Below, piece after piece: positions 14,507-20,857 of a stretch of DNA of 23,194 nucleotides. The translations under genes were made by a program, and so were the position numbers. The notes beneath the pieces are model-generated. The model searched no databases. It had not been told where the DNA came from and worked only from the letters and a program-made list of their open reading frames with translations. This DNA is from CAG-791 sp963605745 (GTDB lineage: Bacteria; Bacillota; Clostridia; Lachnospirales; Lachnospiraceae), in the NCBI GenBank assembly GCA_963605745.1, contig CAVCWT010000037.1, positions 1 through 23,194 of the forward strand. Direction: 5' to 3'. Positions within the stretch are counted from its first letter, which is position 1. Every line of letters starts with the position of its first letter.

Positions 14507-14821
14507 ATGATGAAGGAACTGGTTGAAGTGATTGCAAAGGCTCTGGTGGAACATCCGGAGGAAATTGCAGTCAGAGAAAGAACCGAGGGGAAGGTCATCA
14601 AGGTTGACTTGTATGTCTCCCCTGCAGATATGGGCAAGGTCATCGGACGACAGGGTCGTATTGCGAAGTCCATTCGCGCCGTTGTCAAGGCAGCTGCTAC
14701 CAGTCAGAATGTTGTGGTGGATGTCAATATTGATTCCACCGACATGCTTAAGGAAGACGATGCCGCTGCAGCAATGAGAAAAGAAGACCTGCAGGAAGCT
14801 GCAGCAAGTGAGAACGACTGA
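14507..14821 (+). CDS. khpA: KH-domain RNA-binding protein KhpA (YlqC family)
   Basis: A small single-KH RNA-binding protein. In Firmicutes, KhpA acts with KhpB/EloR in RNA binding and cell elongation. The KH core is visible as VDLYVSPADMGKVIGRQGRI, with the GxxG loop GRQG, followed by AKSIRAVVKAAA. The family is about 75-80 residues long; here 104 residues include an extra acidic, Ala-rich C-terminal tail (STDMLKEDDAAAAMRKEDLQ and onward). Two ATG codons are adjacent at 14507 and 14510. The AAGAGGA ribosome site at 14496-14502 is better spaced for the second, so the protein may be one residue shorter. The 90-base gap after rpsP shows no gene. Confidence 0.93.
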   Translation: MMKELVEVIAKALVEHPEEIAVRERTEGKVIKVDLYVSPADMGKVIGRQGRIAKSIRAVVKAAATSQNVVVDVNIDSTDMLKEDDAAAAMRKEDLQEAAASEND

Positions 14822-14839
14822 TGTCATTGGGAGGCAGGT

Positions 14840-15361
14840 ATGACGGAGCAGTTCCAGGTTGGCGTCATTGCCGGCACACATGGAATCAAGGGCGATGTAA
14901 AGGTTTTTCCGACCACAGATGACCCGAAACGGTTTCGCAAGCTCGAAAAGGTCTATCTGACCTTCCGCAATAAAACAACGCAGCATACCGTCAGCAATGT
15001 CCGTTTTCAGGGCAAATTCGTGCTGCTGCATCTGTCCGGAATCGATACACCGGAGGATGCGAGACTCTATCGCACGCTTCCATTGATGATTGACAGAAAG
15101 GATGCCATCCCGCTGCCGGAAGGCCGGTGGTACATCGCAGATCTCATCGGTCTGAAGGTTCTGGAAGAGGATGGAAGCGTCCTGGGAACCTTGACCGAGG
15201 TGATCCAGACAGGAGCCAATGACGTGTATGAAGTGCATTCGGAGGACGGGGAGGAGATTCTCATTCCTGCCATCAAGGATTGCCTTCTGGATGTACAGCC
15301 GGAGGAAGGTTTCATGACCGTTCACCTGCTGCCGGGATTGAGGGAGCTGCAGAAGAAATGA
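14840..15361 (+). CDS. rimM: Ribosome maturation factor RimM
   Basis: A 16S rRNA/30S assembly factor binding S19 and the 3' domain. 173 residues, the usual size. The N-terminal RimM domain (about 3-90) starts FQVGVIAGTHGIKGDVKVFP and includes GIDTPEDARLYRTLPLMI. The C-terminal PRC-barrel (about 95-170) has WYIADLIGLKVLEEDGSVLGTL, GANDVYEV and ILIPAIKDCLLDVQPEEG. GGGAGGC stands about 5 bases before the ATG. The stop TGA (15359-15361) overlaps the trmD start as ATGA, which suggests coupled translation. Confidence 0.95.
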   Translation: MTEQFQVGVIAGTHGIKGDVKVFPTTDDPKRFRKLEKVYLTFRNKTTQHTVSNVRFQGKFVLLHLSGIDTPEDARLYRTLPLMIDRKDAIPLPEGRWYIADLIGLKVLEEDGSVLGTLTEVIQTGANDVYEVHSEDGEEILIPAIKDCLLDVQPEEGFMTVHLLPGLRELQKK

Positions 15362-16113
15362 ATTTTCACATTCTAACGCTGTTCCCAGATATGGTTGTAC
15401 AGGGGCTGAACACCAGTATCCTGGCCAGAGCCATGGAGAAGGATCTGATCCATGTGAGTGCCGTGAACATCCGCGATTACACCACGAACAAACACGGCAA
15501 GGTGGACGATTACATCTACGGCGGAGGCGCAGGGCTTTTGATGCAGGCGCAGCCGGTATACGATGCCTGGAAGGCCCTAGAGACACCGCTTCAGGCTAAA
15601 AACGGACGTCCGACCAGAGTTGTCTATCTGACGCCGGTTGGGAAGGTCTTTAATCAGCAGATGGCAGAGGACTTTTCAAAGGAGGAGGATCTGATCCTCC
15701 TGTGCGGACATTACGAAGGCATTGATGAGAGAGTTGTGGAAGAGATCGTAACGGATCCGGTGTCCATCGGTGATTTTGTTCTGACCGGTGGAGAGCTGCC
15801 GGCTATGATGATTGTGGATGCTGTGTCGCGTCTGGTGCCGGGAGTTCTCGGAAATGAAGTGTCGGCAGAAACGGATTCCTTCCAGAATGGTCTGTTGGAA
15901 TATCCACAATATTCCAGACCTGAGATCTGGAACGGCAAGCGTGTTCCGGAGATTCTGCTCTCCGGAGATCATGCCAAAGTGGATGCCTGGAGGTTGGAAC
16001 AGTCCTTACAGCGCACCAAAGAGGCGCGGCCGGAGCTGTATGAAGCTTGGATGGAGGCACATCCGCCGCAGCTGTCCAAGCGCGCTGCAAGGCGCATGCA
16101 GCAGAATTCTTGA
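15358..16113 (+). CDS. trmD: tRNA (guanine-N1)-methyltransferase TrmD
   Basis: Methylates G37 at N1 in tRNAs next to the anticodon, using S-adenosylmethionine, and so prevents frameshifting. 251 residues, the usual length. It begins MNFHILTLFPDMV. Conserved parts are the DDYIYGGGAGLLMQAQP stretch, the SAM-binding trefoil-knot segments VYLTPVGKVFNQQMA and LLCGHYEGIDERV, and SIGDFVLTGGELPAMMIVD, followed by the inter-domain stretch with EYPQYSRP. The frame is open upstream to 15280, inside rimM, but the ATG at 15358 in the ATGA overlap gives the canonical N-terminus. Confidence 0.97.
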   Translation: MNFHILTLFPDMVVQGLNTSILARAMEKDLIHVSAVNIRDYTTNKHGKVDDYIYGGGAGLLMQAQPVYDAWKALETPLQAKNGRPTRVVYLTPVGKVFNQQMAEDFSKEEDLILLCGHYEGIDERVVEEIVTDPVSIGDFVLTGGELPAMMIVDAVSRLVPGVLGNEVSAETDSFQNGLLEYPQYSRPEIWNGKRVPEILLSGDHAKVDAWRLEQSLQRTKEARPELYEAWMEAHPPQLSKRAARRMQQNS

Positions 16114-16118
16114 AACAC

Positions 16119-16147
16119 TTGCATAATAAGCGGCGACGTGATACGAT
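16119..16147 (+). promoter_or_regulatory. Promoter of rplS (TTGCAT - 17 bp - TACGAT)
   Basis: TTGCAT (16119-16124) and TACGAT (16142-16147) are spaced by 17 bp and begin 6 bases after the trmD stop. The start would be near 16154, leaving a leader of about 90 nt. Confidence 0.5.
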
Positions 16148-16153
16148 CACTGA

Positions 16154-16244
16154 TGCTGTTTGTTAAGCAGCGAGTAAAATAGTACGGAGATGGTCCTCTG
16201 CCGGGAATGACCGGGTAAGAACATCCAGAAAAAGGAGAATTGAA
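16154..16244 (+). promoter_or_regulatory. Structured 5' leader of rplS, candidate L19 autoregulatory leader
   Basis: The leader can form a GCTGTT/AGCAGC hairpin at about 16155-16171 and a CCGG/CCGG hairpin around 16201-16214, which competes with a GGTC/GACC pairing. AAGGAGA then precedes the ATG. Firmicutes rplS genes are known to carry an L19 leader element; assignment to that family is by position, size and the presence of structure only, not by a covariance match. Confidence 0.35.
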
Positions 16245-16586
16245 ATGAGCATTATCAGTGAAATCGAAGAGAGCCAGAAGAAAGAAGTATCCCAGTTCAA
16301 CGTAGGTGATACCGTTCGTGTACACAACAGAATCGAAGAGGGCAAGCGCTCCAGAGTACAGATCTTTGAGGGAACTGTTCTGAAGATTCAGGGCGGCGGC
16401 AGCCGTAAGACCTTTACCGTTCGTAAGGAGTCCAGCGGAATCGGCGTTGAGAAGACATGGCCTCTGTATTCCCCCAACGTAGAGAAGGTTGAGGTTGTTC
16501 GTTATGGTAAGGTTAGAAGAGCTAAGCTGAACTACCTCAGACAGCTCAGTGGTAAGAAGGCAAAGGTTAAAGAGCTCGTTCGCTAA
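16245..16586 (+). CDS. rplS: 50S ribosomal protein L19
   Basis: A 113-residue protein at the 30S-50S interface. It shows FNVGDTVRVHNRIEEGKRSRVQIFEG, VLKIQGGGSRKTFTVRKESSGIGVEKTWPLYSPNVEKVEVVRYGKVRRAKLNYLR in pieces typical of L19, ending in a basic C-terminus (GKKAKVKELVR). The ribosome site AAAGGAGA is about 6 bases before the ATG at 16245. It follows trmD as in most bacteria, but has its own promoter and a terminator, so it can be expressed above the level of trmD. Confidence 0.97.
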   Translation: MSIISEIEESQKKEVSQFNVGDTVRVHNRIEEGKRSRVQIFEGTVLKIQGGGSRKTFTVRKESSGIGVEKTWPLYSPNVEKVEVVRYGKVRRAKLNYLRQLSGKKAKVKELVR

Positions 16587-16665
16587 TCATCCTTTGAACA
16601 TCTTTGGCGTTGTATTGGTATCATGGGGCAGAAGGACTTTGCACCCAATATTAATAGGATGCTGC

Positions 16666-16699
16666 AAGCCGCGCTGCGAAGGCAGTGCGGCTTTCTTGT
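16666..16699 (+). terminator. Rho-independent terminator after rplS
   Basis: AAGCCGCGCTGC (16666-16677) pairs with GCAGTGCGGCTT (16682-16693), a 12-bp stem with one G-U pair and loop GAAG, followed by TTTCTTGTT (16692 onward). Confidence 0.85.
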
Positions 16700-16760
16700 T
16701 AGAAAAGGATTCTGCAGAAATCGGAACGTGATTACGTGAAATGAAACGTTTCGGAAACGG

Positions 16761-17369
16761 ATGTCTATGAGGAGAAAAAAACGAAGCCGGTATTCAACAG
16801 GGCTTTCCTTTTACGAGGATAAAGCCAGCTCCGGCAAGGAACGGCTGATGGAGATTGGCCGCTGGGGCATTTATACCGTGATCGCAATCTTCCTTGCGGT
16901 CGTATTTTACAGCAGCATGGGCTTTCGAATCAGCGTACTGGGCGGCTCCATGGAGCCTGGGATTACAGAAGGGCAGAATGTGCTGGTGAACACTTACAGC
17001 TACCGTCTGGGGTCTCCCGGCCGAGGGGATATTATTGCCTTTTATCCCGGCGGGGACGAGAACATGCATCCATTGGTGAAGCGCATCGTAGCAGTTCCCG
17101 GGGATTCGGTACAGATTTTAAACGGAACACTGCTGATCAATGGAGTTCCCTCTTCCTGGTCCAAGGAGCACATCGGCATTACAGAAGCCGGAATTGCAGA
17201 GGATCTGATCCTCCTGGAGGACGAGGAGTATTTTGTCATCGGAGATAATCCGAGTGAGGGGGAGGACTCCCGTTCGGCAGGAATCGGTCTGGTGCAGGAG
17301 GACACGATCATTGGAAGAGTGTGGCTGGCGTTGCCGGGCAAGGACTCTGGTCTGCACATTCCGAGCTAA
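16761..17369 (+). CDS. lepB: Type I signal peptidase (first of two)
   Basis: A membrane serine protease that removes signal peptides from exported proteins. 202 residues: a basic cytoplasmic N-terminus (1-30), one membrane segment (about 35-53, GIYTVIAIFLAVVFYSSMGF), then the S26 domain. The catalytic Ser63 is in GGSMEPGI, and Lys107 is in HPLVKRIVAVPGD. The GDN motif is at 161-163 and DSRSAGIGLV follows. ATG codons are present at 16761 and 16767; neither has a strong ribosome site (GGAAACGG precedes the first), so the exact start is open. A perfect GAAACGTTTC palindrome (16743-16752) lies just upstream. It is a paralog, not a copy, of the signal peptidase at 18691: the N-terminus and active-site surroundings differ. 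The pair flanks rbgA. Confidence 0.93.
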   Translation: MSMRRKKRSRYSTGLSFYEDKASSGKERLMEIGRWGIYTVIAIFLAVVFYSSMGFRISVLGGSMEPGITEGQNVLVNTYSYRLGSPGRGDIIAFYPGGDENMHPLVKRIVAVPGDSVQILNGTLLINGVPSSWSKEHIGITEAGIAEDLILLEDEEYFVIGDNPSEGEDSRSAGIGLVQEDTIIGRVWLALPGKDSGLHIPS

Positions 17370-17390
17370 AGACATAAAAGAGTTTTCAGG

Positions 17391-17423
17391 ATGAATCCGT
17401 CCGCGGGACGGCCGATTCATGTT
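17391..17423 (+). terminator. Hairpin after the first lepB, possible weak terminator
   Basis: ATGAATC (17391-17397) with GATTCAT (17414-17420), and the inner CGTCC/GGACG with loop GCG, form a bulged stem of about 12 bp. Only GTT follows, so termination would be partial at best. Confidence 0.4.
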
Positions 17424-17465
17424 GAAATCGCCAGGTGCTAAACAGAAATATTAGAAGGATAGAGC

Positions 17466-18533
17466 ATGGATTATCAGTGGTACCCAGGACATATGACAAA
17501 GGCAAGGCGCATGATGCAGGAAAACGTGCGGCTTGTGGATCTGGTGATTGAGATTCTGGATGCAAGAGTGCCTCTTTCGAGCCGGAATCCCGACATCAAT
17601 CAGCTCGCACAGGGCAAACAACGCCTGATCATTCTGAGCAAGGCGGACTTGGCGGATCCTAAAGAGACGAAACGGTTTCTGGAGCAATTCGAAAAGGAAG
17701 GCGCAGAGGCCATTGCCATGGACGCCAGGACCAAAAAGGCAAATGCGCAGATCATGAAAACCCTTCAGAAGATTACGAGGGAGAAAAAGGAACGGGACAA
17801 AAAAAGAGGCATCATCGGAAGACCGGTTCGTGCGATGATCTGCGGAATTCCGAATGTCGGAAAATCGACCTTTATCAACTCTTTGTCAGGCAGGTCCAGC
17901 GCCAAAACCGGCAACAAGCCGGGCGTTACGAAGGGAAAACAGTGGATTTCCTTTGCGGGGCTGGAGTTGTTGGACACTCCGGGAATTCTGTGGCCAAAAT
18001 TCGAGGATCAGAAGGTTGGCGTGAACCTGGCTCTGGTCGGTTCGATCCGCGATGAGATTCTGGACGAAGAAGAACTGGCAAGAAAGCTCCTTTCCTTTTT
18101 GCTGGAGCAGTATCCGGAGCTCCTGTTAAAACGCTATGCAGACGGGACGGCAGCCCGGATGAGTGCAGCGGAGAATTTCGATTCTGTAGAGCCTGCAGCA
18201 GAGGCTTCGGGTTCGGATGTACATCCTGTGACGGAGAATTCAGATTCGGATGCACAGCCTGTGACGGAGGATTCGGAGAAAAAGAGTGCTGCTGTGGCAG
18301 AGAGGGCAGAACAGAAAGTGAACACCAGCTCACAAAATTTATACAATATGGTGGCGGCAGCAAAGGAAAGCGTCTATAATGACAGGGAGTTGCACGAGCT
18401 GCTGGTAGAGATCGCAAGGACCCGCAACCTGTTAAAGAGCGGAGCAGAGCCGGATCCAAGACGCGCGGCACATTTATTGATGGATGATTTCCGCTCGGGA
18501 CGAATCGGAGCCATTACTCTGGACAGAGTGTGA
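17466..18533 (+). CDS. rbgA: Ribosome biogenesis GTPase RbgA (YlqF), with acidic insertion
   Basis: A circularly permuted GTPase needed for late 50S subunit assembly. The motif order is permuted as expected: G4 LSKADL (57-62), G1 GIPNVGKST (127-135), G2 region NKPGVTKG (150-157), G3 DTPG (170-173) followed by ILWPKFED. The N-terminal MDYQWYPGHMTKARR is diagnostic. The Bacillus protein has about 282 residues; this one has 355. The extra length is an insertion at about 230-305 in the C-terminal RNA-binding domain, rich in Ser, Glu, Asp and Ala, containing an 11-residue repeat (SDVHPVTENSD / SDAQPVTEDSE). After it the normal end resumes (NLLKSGAEPDPRRAAHLLMD ... FRSGRIGAITLD). The start ATG follows GAAGGAT by 5 bases. 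Confidence 0.95.
   Translation: MDYQWYPGHMTKARRMMQENVRLVDLVIEILDARVPLSSRNPDINQLAQGKQRLIILSKADLADPKETKRFLEQFEKEGAEAIAMDARTKKANAQIMKTLQKITREKKERDKKRGIIGRPVRAMICGIPNVGKSTFINSLSGRSSAKTGNKPGVTKGKQWISFAGLELLDTPGILWPKFEDQKVGVNLALVGSIRDEILDEEELARKLLSFLLEQYPELLLKRYADGTAARMSAAENFDSVEPAAEASGSDVHPVTENSDSDAQPVTEDSEKKSAAVAERAEQKVNTSSQNLYNMVAAAKESVYNDRELHELLVEIARTRNLLKSGAEPDPRRAAHLLMDDFRSGRIGAITLDRV
18212..18277 (+). repeat. Two 33-nt tandem repeats inside rbgA
   Basis: Units 18212-18244 and 18245-18277 both start TTCGGATG and share CCTGTGACGGAG. They encode the 11-residue repeat of the RbgA insertion and stay in frame. Confidence 0.85.
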
Positions 18534-18640
18534 GAAAGTGCTTTCGAGTGTTTTCGCCGGTGGTTCCTTAAGAAAAGCATGTTCGTAAAAAAGACGCAAA
18601 CCGCGTGTGAGGAAGTGCTTTTGCCAGCGATCCCTTAAGA
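18528..18640 (+). repeat. Imperfect direct repeat between rbgA and the second lepB
   Basis: Copy 1 (18528-18573) and copy 2 (18605-18640) begin GTGTGAG and end CCTTAAGA. Aligned without a 10-base insertion in copy 1, they agree at about 30 of 36 positions, and all differences are transitions. Copy 1 starts at the rbgA stop codon. Confidence 0.7.
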
Positions 18641-18690
18641 CTTCGGCAAGATCGTGATCCGGCCTGAACGATGTGGAGAAGATAGAACAT

Positions 18691-19230
18691 ATGAATGATA
18701 CGAAAAAGAATATCCTGTCAACCATTTTGTGGCTGCTGGCAGTTGTTGCTTTGTCCTGGTTTCTGATTACTTTCGTGGCACAGCGTACCGATGTCAACGG
18801 CTCTTCCATGTACCCAACACTGGAGGATGGAGATCAGCTGATTACAGACAAGCTGACCTATCATTTTAAGGATCCGGAACGGTTCGACATCGTTATTTTC
18901 CCGTATCAATATGCGGCGAACACGTATTTTATCAAGCGTGTCATCGGAATGCCCGGAGAGAGAGTCCGCATTGACGAGCAAGGCAACATCTATATCAACG
19001 GAGAGATTCTGCAGGAAAATTACGGCTACGAGGCCATTACTTATGCCGGACTTGCCGCGGAGGAGATTACGCTGGGAGAGGACGAGTATTTTGTCCTGGG
19101 CGACAATCGCACGGTTTCGGAGGACAGCAGATATCCGGATGTTGGCAATGTGAAGCGTTCCGACATCATCGGAAGAGCGTTCGTACGGATCTATCCCTTC
19201 AGCAAGGTGGGACTTTTGACGGACAAGTAA
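18691..19230 (+). CDS. lepB: Type I signal peptidase (second of two)
   Basis: A signal peptide-cleaving membrane protease of 179 residues: short cytoplasmic N-terminus (MNDTKKN), one membrane segment (about 9-29), then the S26 catalytic domain. Ser39 is in GSSMYPTL, Lys82 is in FIKRVIGMPGE, and GDNRTVSEDSRYPDVG carries the conserved C-terminal motif. Compared with the first paralog, its active site (SSMYPTL) is nearer the common Bacillus SipS-like pattern, and its N-terminus is shorter. The frame extends to a GTG at 18673, but the GGAGAA at 18675-18680 is well spaced for the ATG at 18691, so I chose that. A terminator follows. Confidence 0.94.
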   Translation: MNDTKKNILSTILWLLAVVALSWFLITFVAQRTDVNGSSMYPTLEDGDQLITDKLTYHFKDPERFDIVIFPYQYAANTYFIKRVIGMPGERVRIDEQGNIYINGEILQENYGYEAITYAGLAAEEITLGEDEYFVLGDNRTVSEDSRYPDVGNVKRSDIIGRAFVRIYPFSKVGLLTDK

Positions 19231-19247
19231 ATAACGATTCAGAAGGA

Positions 19248-19303
19248 AAGCCAATTGACGAGTGTTACACACTGGTACGTCAGTTGGCTTGTTTCGTTGT
19301 ATT
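19248..19303 (+). terminator. Rho-independent terminator after the second lepB
   Basis: AAGCCAATTGACG (19248-19260) pairs with CGTCAGTTGGCTT (19278-19290), 13 bp with one U-G pair. An inner AGTGT/ACACT stem with loop TAC is next to it. GTTTCGTTGTATT follows. Confidence 0.75.
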
Positions 19304-19335
19304 CAGCTAGATCGATGCAGACAGATACGTCTTTA

Positions 19336-19373
19336 TTGCAAAGGATGCCAGGGTCAAGTCTTATTATGACCCT
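19336..19373 (+). promoter_or_regulatory. Candidate promoter and inverted repeat before rnhB
   Basis: TTGCAA (19336-19341) is followed by TTATTA at 19361-19366, with a 19-bp spacer that is slightly long. The -10 region lies in the loop of an inverted repeat AGGGTCA (19350-19356) / TGACCCT (19367-19373), which could be an operator. Confidence 0.35.
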
Positions 19374-19389
19374 ATTGTGAGAGGATAAA

Positions 19390-20100
19390 ATGACCAAAAA
19401 AGAAGAGGCGGCGATCGCCAAAGAGCAGAAACAGCAGGAAAAATTACGGCTGGAGACGGAGCGTGTTGCCGGAATGCGCCGTTATGAACAAGCGGTCATG
19501 GGACAGGCGCTGGGAATTCAGGAACTCCCCAAGGGGTTTCTTGTCTGCGGCATTGATGAGGCGGGGCGCGGTCCTCTGGCAGGACCGGTTGCTGCAGGAG
19601 CCTGCATTCTGCCAACGGACCATGACATTCTCTATCTCAATGATTCGAAAAAGCTCTCGGCTAAAAAGCGTGATGAGCTCTATGAGATCATCACAAAGGA
19701 GGCTCTGGCCTGGAATGTCGGTCTGTCCACACCGGAGCGCATTGATGAAATCAATATTCTGCAGGCAACCTATGAGGCGATGCGGGAGGCCATTGCAGGA
19801 CTTTCTGAGAAATGCGGCATTGCTCCGAACGGTCTTGTCAATGATGCTGTCACCATTCCGGGAGTTGAGCTGCCTCAGGCTCCGGTGATCAAAGGAGATG
19901 CCAAATGCCTGTCCATTGCAGCAGCATCGATTCTTGCCAAGGTTACCAGGGACCGTTTGATGGAAGAATATGACGAGATGTATCCGGAATATGGCTTTGC
20001 AGGGCACAAGGGCTACGGCACGAAGGCGCACATCGAGGCCATTCAGCAGTATGGCCCTTGTCCGATCCACAGGAGAAGCTTTATCGGACACTTTATATAA
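19390..20100 (+). CDS. rnhB: Ribonuclease HII
   Basis: Cleaves RNA in RNA-DNA hybrids, including single ribonucleotides built into DNA. 236 residues. The N-terminal ~48 residues are a charged helix (KEEAAIAKEQKQQEKLRLE and onward). The catalytic domain starts GIDEAGRGPLAGPV with acidic residues Asp56 and Glu57, and continues with NDSKKLSAKKR, GLVNDAV (third acidic residue), APVIKGDAKCLSIAAASILA and GFAGHKGYGTKAHIEAI. The AGAGGA site is about 4-5 bases before the ATG at 19390. yraN follows after 13 bases; rnhB-yraN is a common pair. Confidence 0.96.
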   Translation: MTKKEEAAIAKEQKQQEKLRLETERVAGMRRYEQAVMGQALGIQELPKGFLVCGIDEAGRGPLAGPVAAGACILPTDHDILYLNDSKKLSAKKRDELYEIITKEALAWNVGLSTPERIDEINILQATYEAMREAIAGLSEKCGIAPNGLVNDAVTIPGVELPQAPVIKGDAKCLSIAAASILAKVTRDRLMEEYDEMYPEYGFAGHKGYGTKAHIEAIQQYGPCPIHRRSFIGHFI

Positions 20101-20113
20101 GAGGAGCATAAGC

Positions 20114-20575
20114 ATGACGGAATCCCAGAGTAAACCGCAGGGGCATAAAGCCAATCCTCAAACGAATTCTCGAACAAATTCTCGAACGAATCTTCGAAGA
20201 CGCGGCGCACTGGGAGAAGAGCTGGCTGCAAGGTTTCTGGAGCAGCACGGCGTTCGTGTACTGGAGAGGAATTTCAGGAGCGGACGCAGCGGTGAGATTG
20301 ACCTTGTCTGTGAGGACGAAGGAACGCTGGTTTTTCTCGAGGTCAAGCTGCGCAGGAAACCAGGAAGCGGTGCCCCGGAGGAGGCTGTCACCGCGGCCAA
20401 GCAGAGACGGATCTGCCGTACAGCGGATTACTACCGCTGCCGCTATCAGGTAGCAGGGGATGCGCCCATTCGGTTTGATGTCATGGCCATTCGAATGGAG
20501 GAGGGCGGTGCCAGGATGCACTGGATCCGGAATGCGTTTTCGTACTGTACGGGCGGCTGCTCACATTACCAATGA
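20114..20575 (+). CDS. yraN: YraN family (UPF0102) nuclease-like protein
   Basis: A small protein of the UPF0102 family with a predicted restriction-endonuclease-like fold; its role is not settled. 153 residues. The core (about 29-140) shows RRRGALGEELAARFLEQHG, then RSGRSGEIDLVCEDEGTLVFLEVKLR with the E-x-D ... E-V-K nuclease-type residues, and AAKQRRICRTADYY and RFDVMAI. The first ~28 residues are a polar extension with the repeat TNSR-TNSR-TNLR, absent from typical members. The ATG at 20114 has GAGGAG at 20101-20106. The C-terminus is odd (FSYCTGGCSHYQ), with two Cys. Confidence 0.9.
   Translation: MTESQSKPQGHKANPQTNSRTNSRTNLRRRGALGEELAARFLEQHGVRVLERNFRSGRSGEIDLVCEDEGTLVFLEVKLRRKPGSGAPEEAVTAAKQRRICRTADYYRCRYQVAGDAPIRFDVMAIRMEEGGARMHWIRNAFSYCTGGCSHYQ
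20162..20197 (+). repeat. Three tandem 12-nt repeats in the 5' end of yraN
   Basis: ACGAATTCTCGA, ACAAATTCTCGA and ACGAATCTTCGA follow each other without gaps and encode TNSR, TNSR and TNLR. Confidence 0.85.
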
Positions 20576-20651
20576 GGCCGATCAGAGCCCTTCAAGGCCT
20601 GTCAGCAGAGTGAATTTCAGTGAGATTATGTCTGCAAACGGGGGATTCCCT

Positions 20652-20709
20652 TTCAGAAGTGTTCTGAGGAGTATTCTGAGGAGGGTTCAGATGAGGGTTC
20701 TGTGTGGAA
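20652..20709 (+). repeat. Degenerate 12-nt tandem repeats upstream of the prs-like gene
   Basis: TTCTGAGGAGTA (20662), TTCTGAGGAGGG (20674), TTCAGATGAGGG (20686) and a decayed TTCTGTGTGGAA (20698) form a purine-rich array; a shorter TTCAGAAGTG precedes it. The gap 20576-20857 has no gene that I trust. It holds these repeats, a promoter and a leader hairpin. Confidence 0.65.
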
Positions 20710-20768
20710 GATAATATAGATGGAGAGAAATTCGAGAGATTTGGAAAAAAGCTTGTAAAGGTTATCAC

Positions 20769-20797
20769 TTGCGTACCGGTGGTACAGACAGTAAAAT
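20769..20797 (+). promoter_or_regulatory. Promoter of the prs-like gene (TTGCGT - 17 bp - TAAAAT)
   Basis: TTGCGT (20769-20774) and TAAAAT (20792-20797) have a 17-bp spacer. The expected start, near 20804, coincides with the first base of the hairpin CGGTTTT (20804-20810) / AAAACCG (20821-20827), which would cap the 5' end of the mRNA. Confidence 0.65.
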
Positions 20798-20857
20798 GAT
20801 AGACGGTTTTTCTGCGGGAGAAAACCGCAGGGAGGATTACCTTAAAGGAGAATGTCT

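Noticed and set aside
16743..16752. GAAACGTTTC palindrome before lepB as a possible cre site
   Set aside because: It lacks one base of the TGWAANCGNTNWCA spacing; only a short chance palindrome can be claimed.
20460..20714. 84-residue frame overlapping the end of yraN and the 12-nt repeats
   Set aside because: It starts inside yraN, has no ribosome site and its end only reads through the repeat array.
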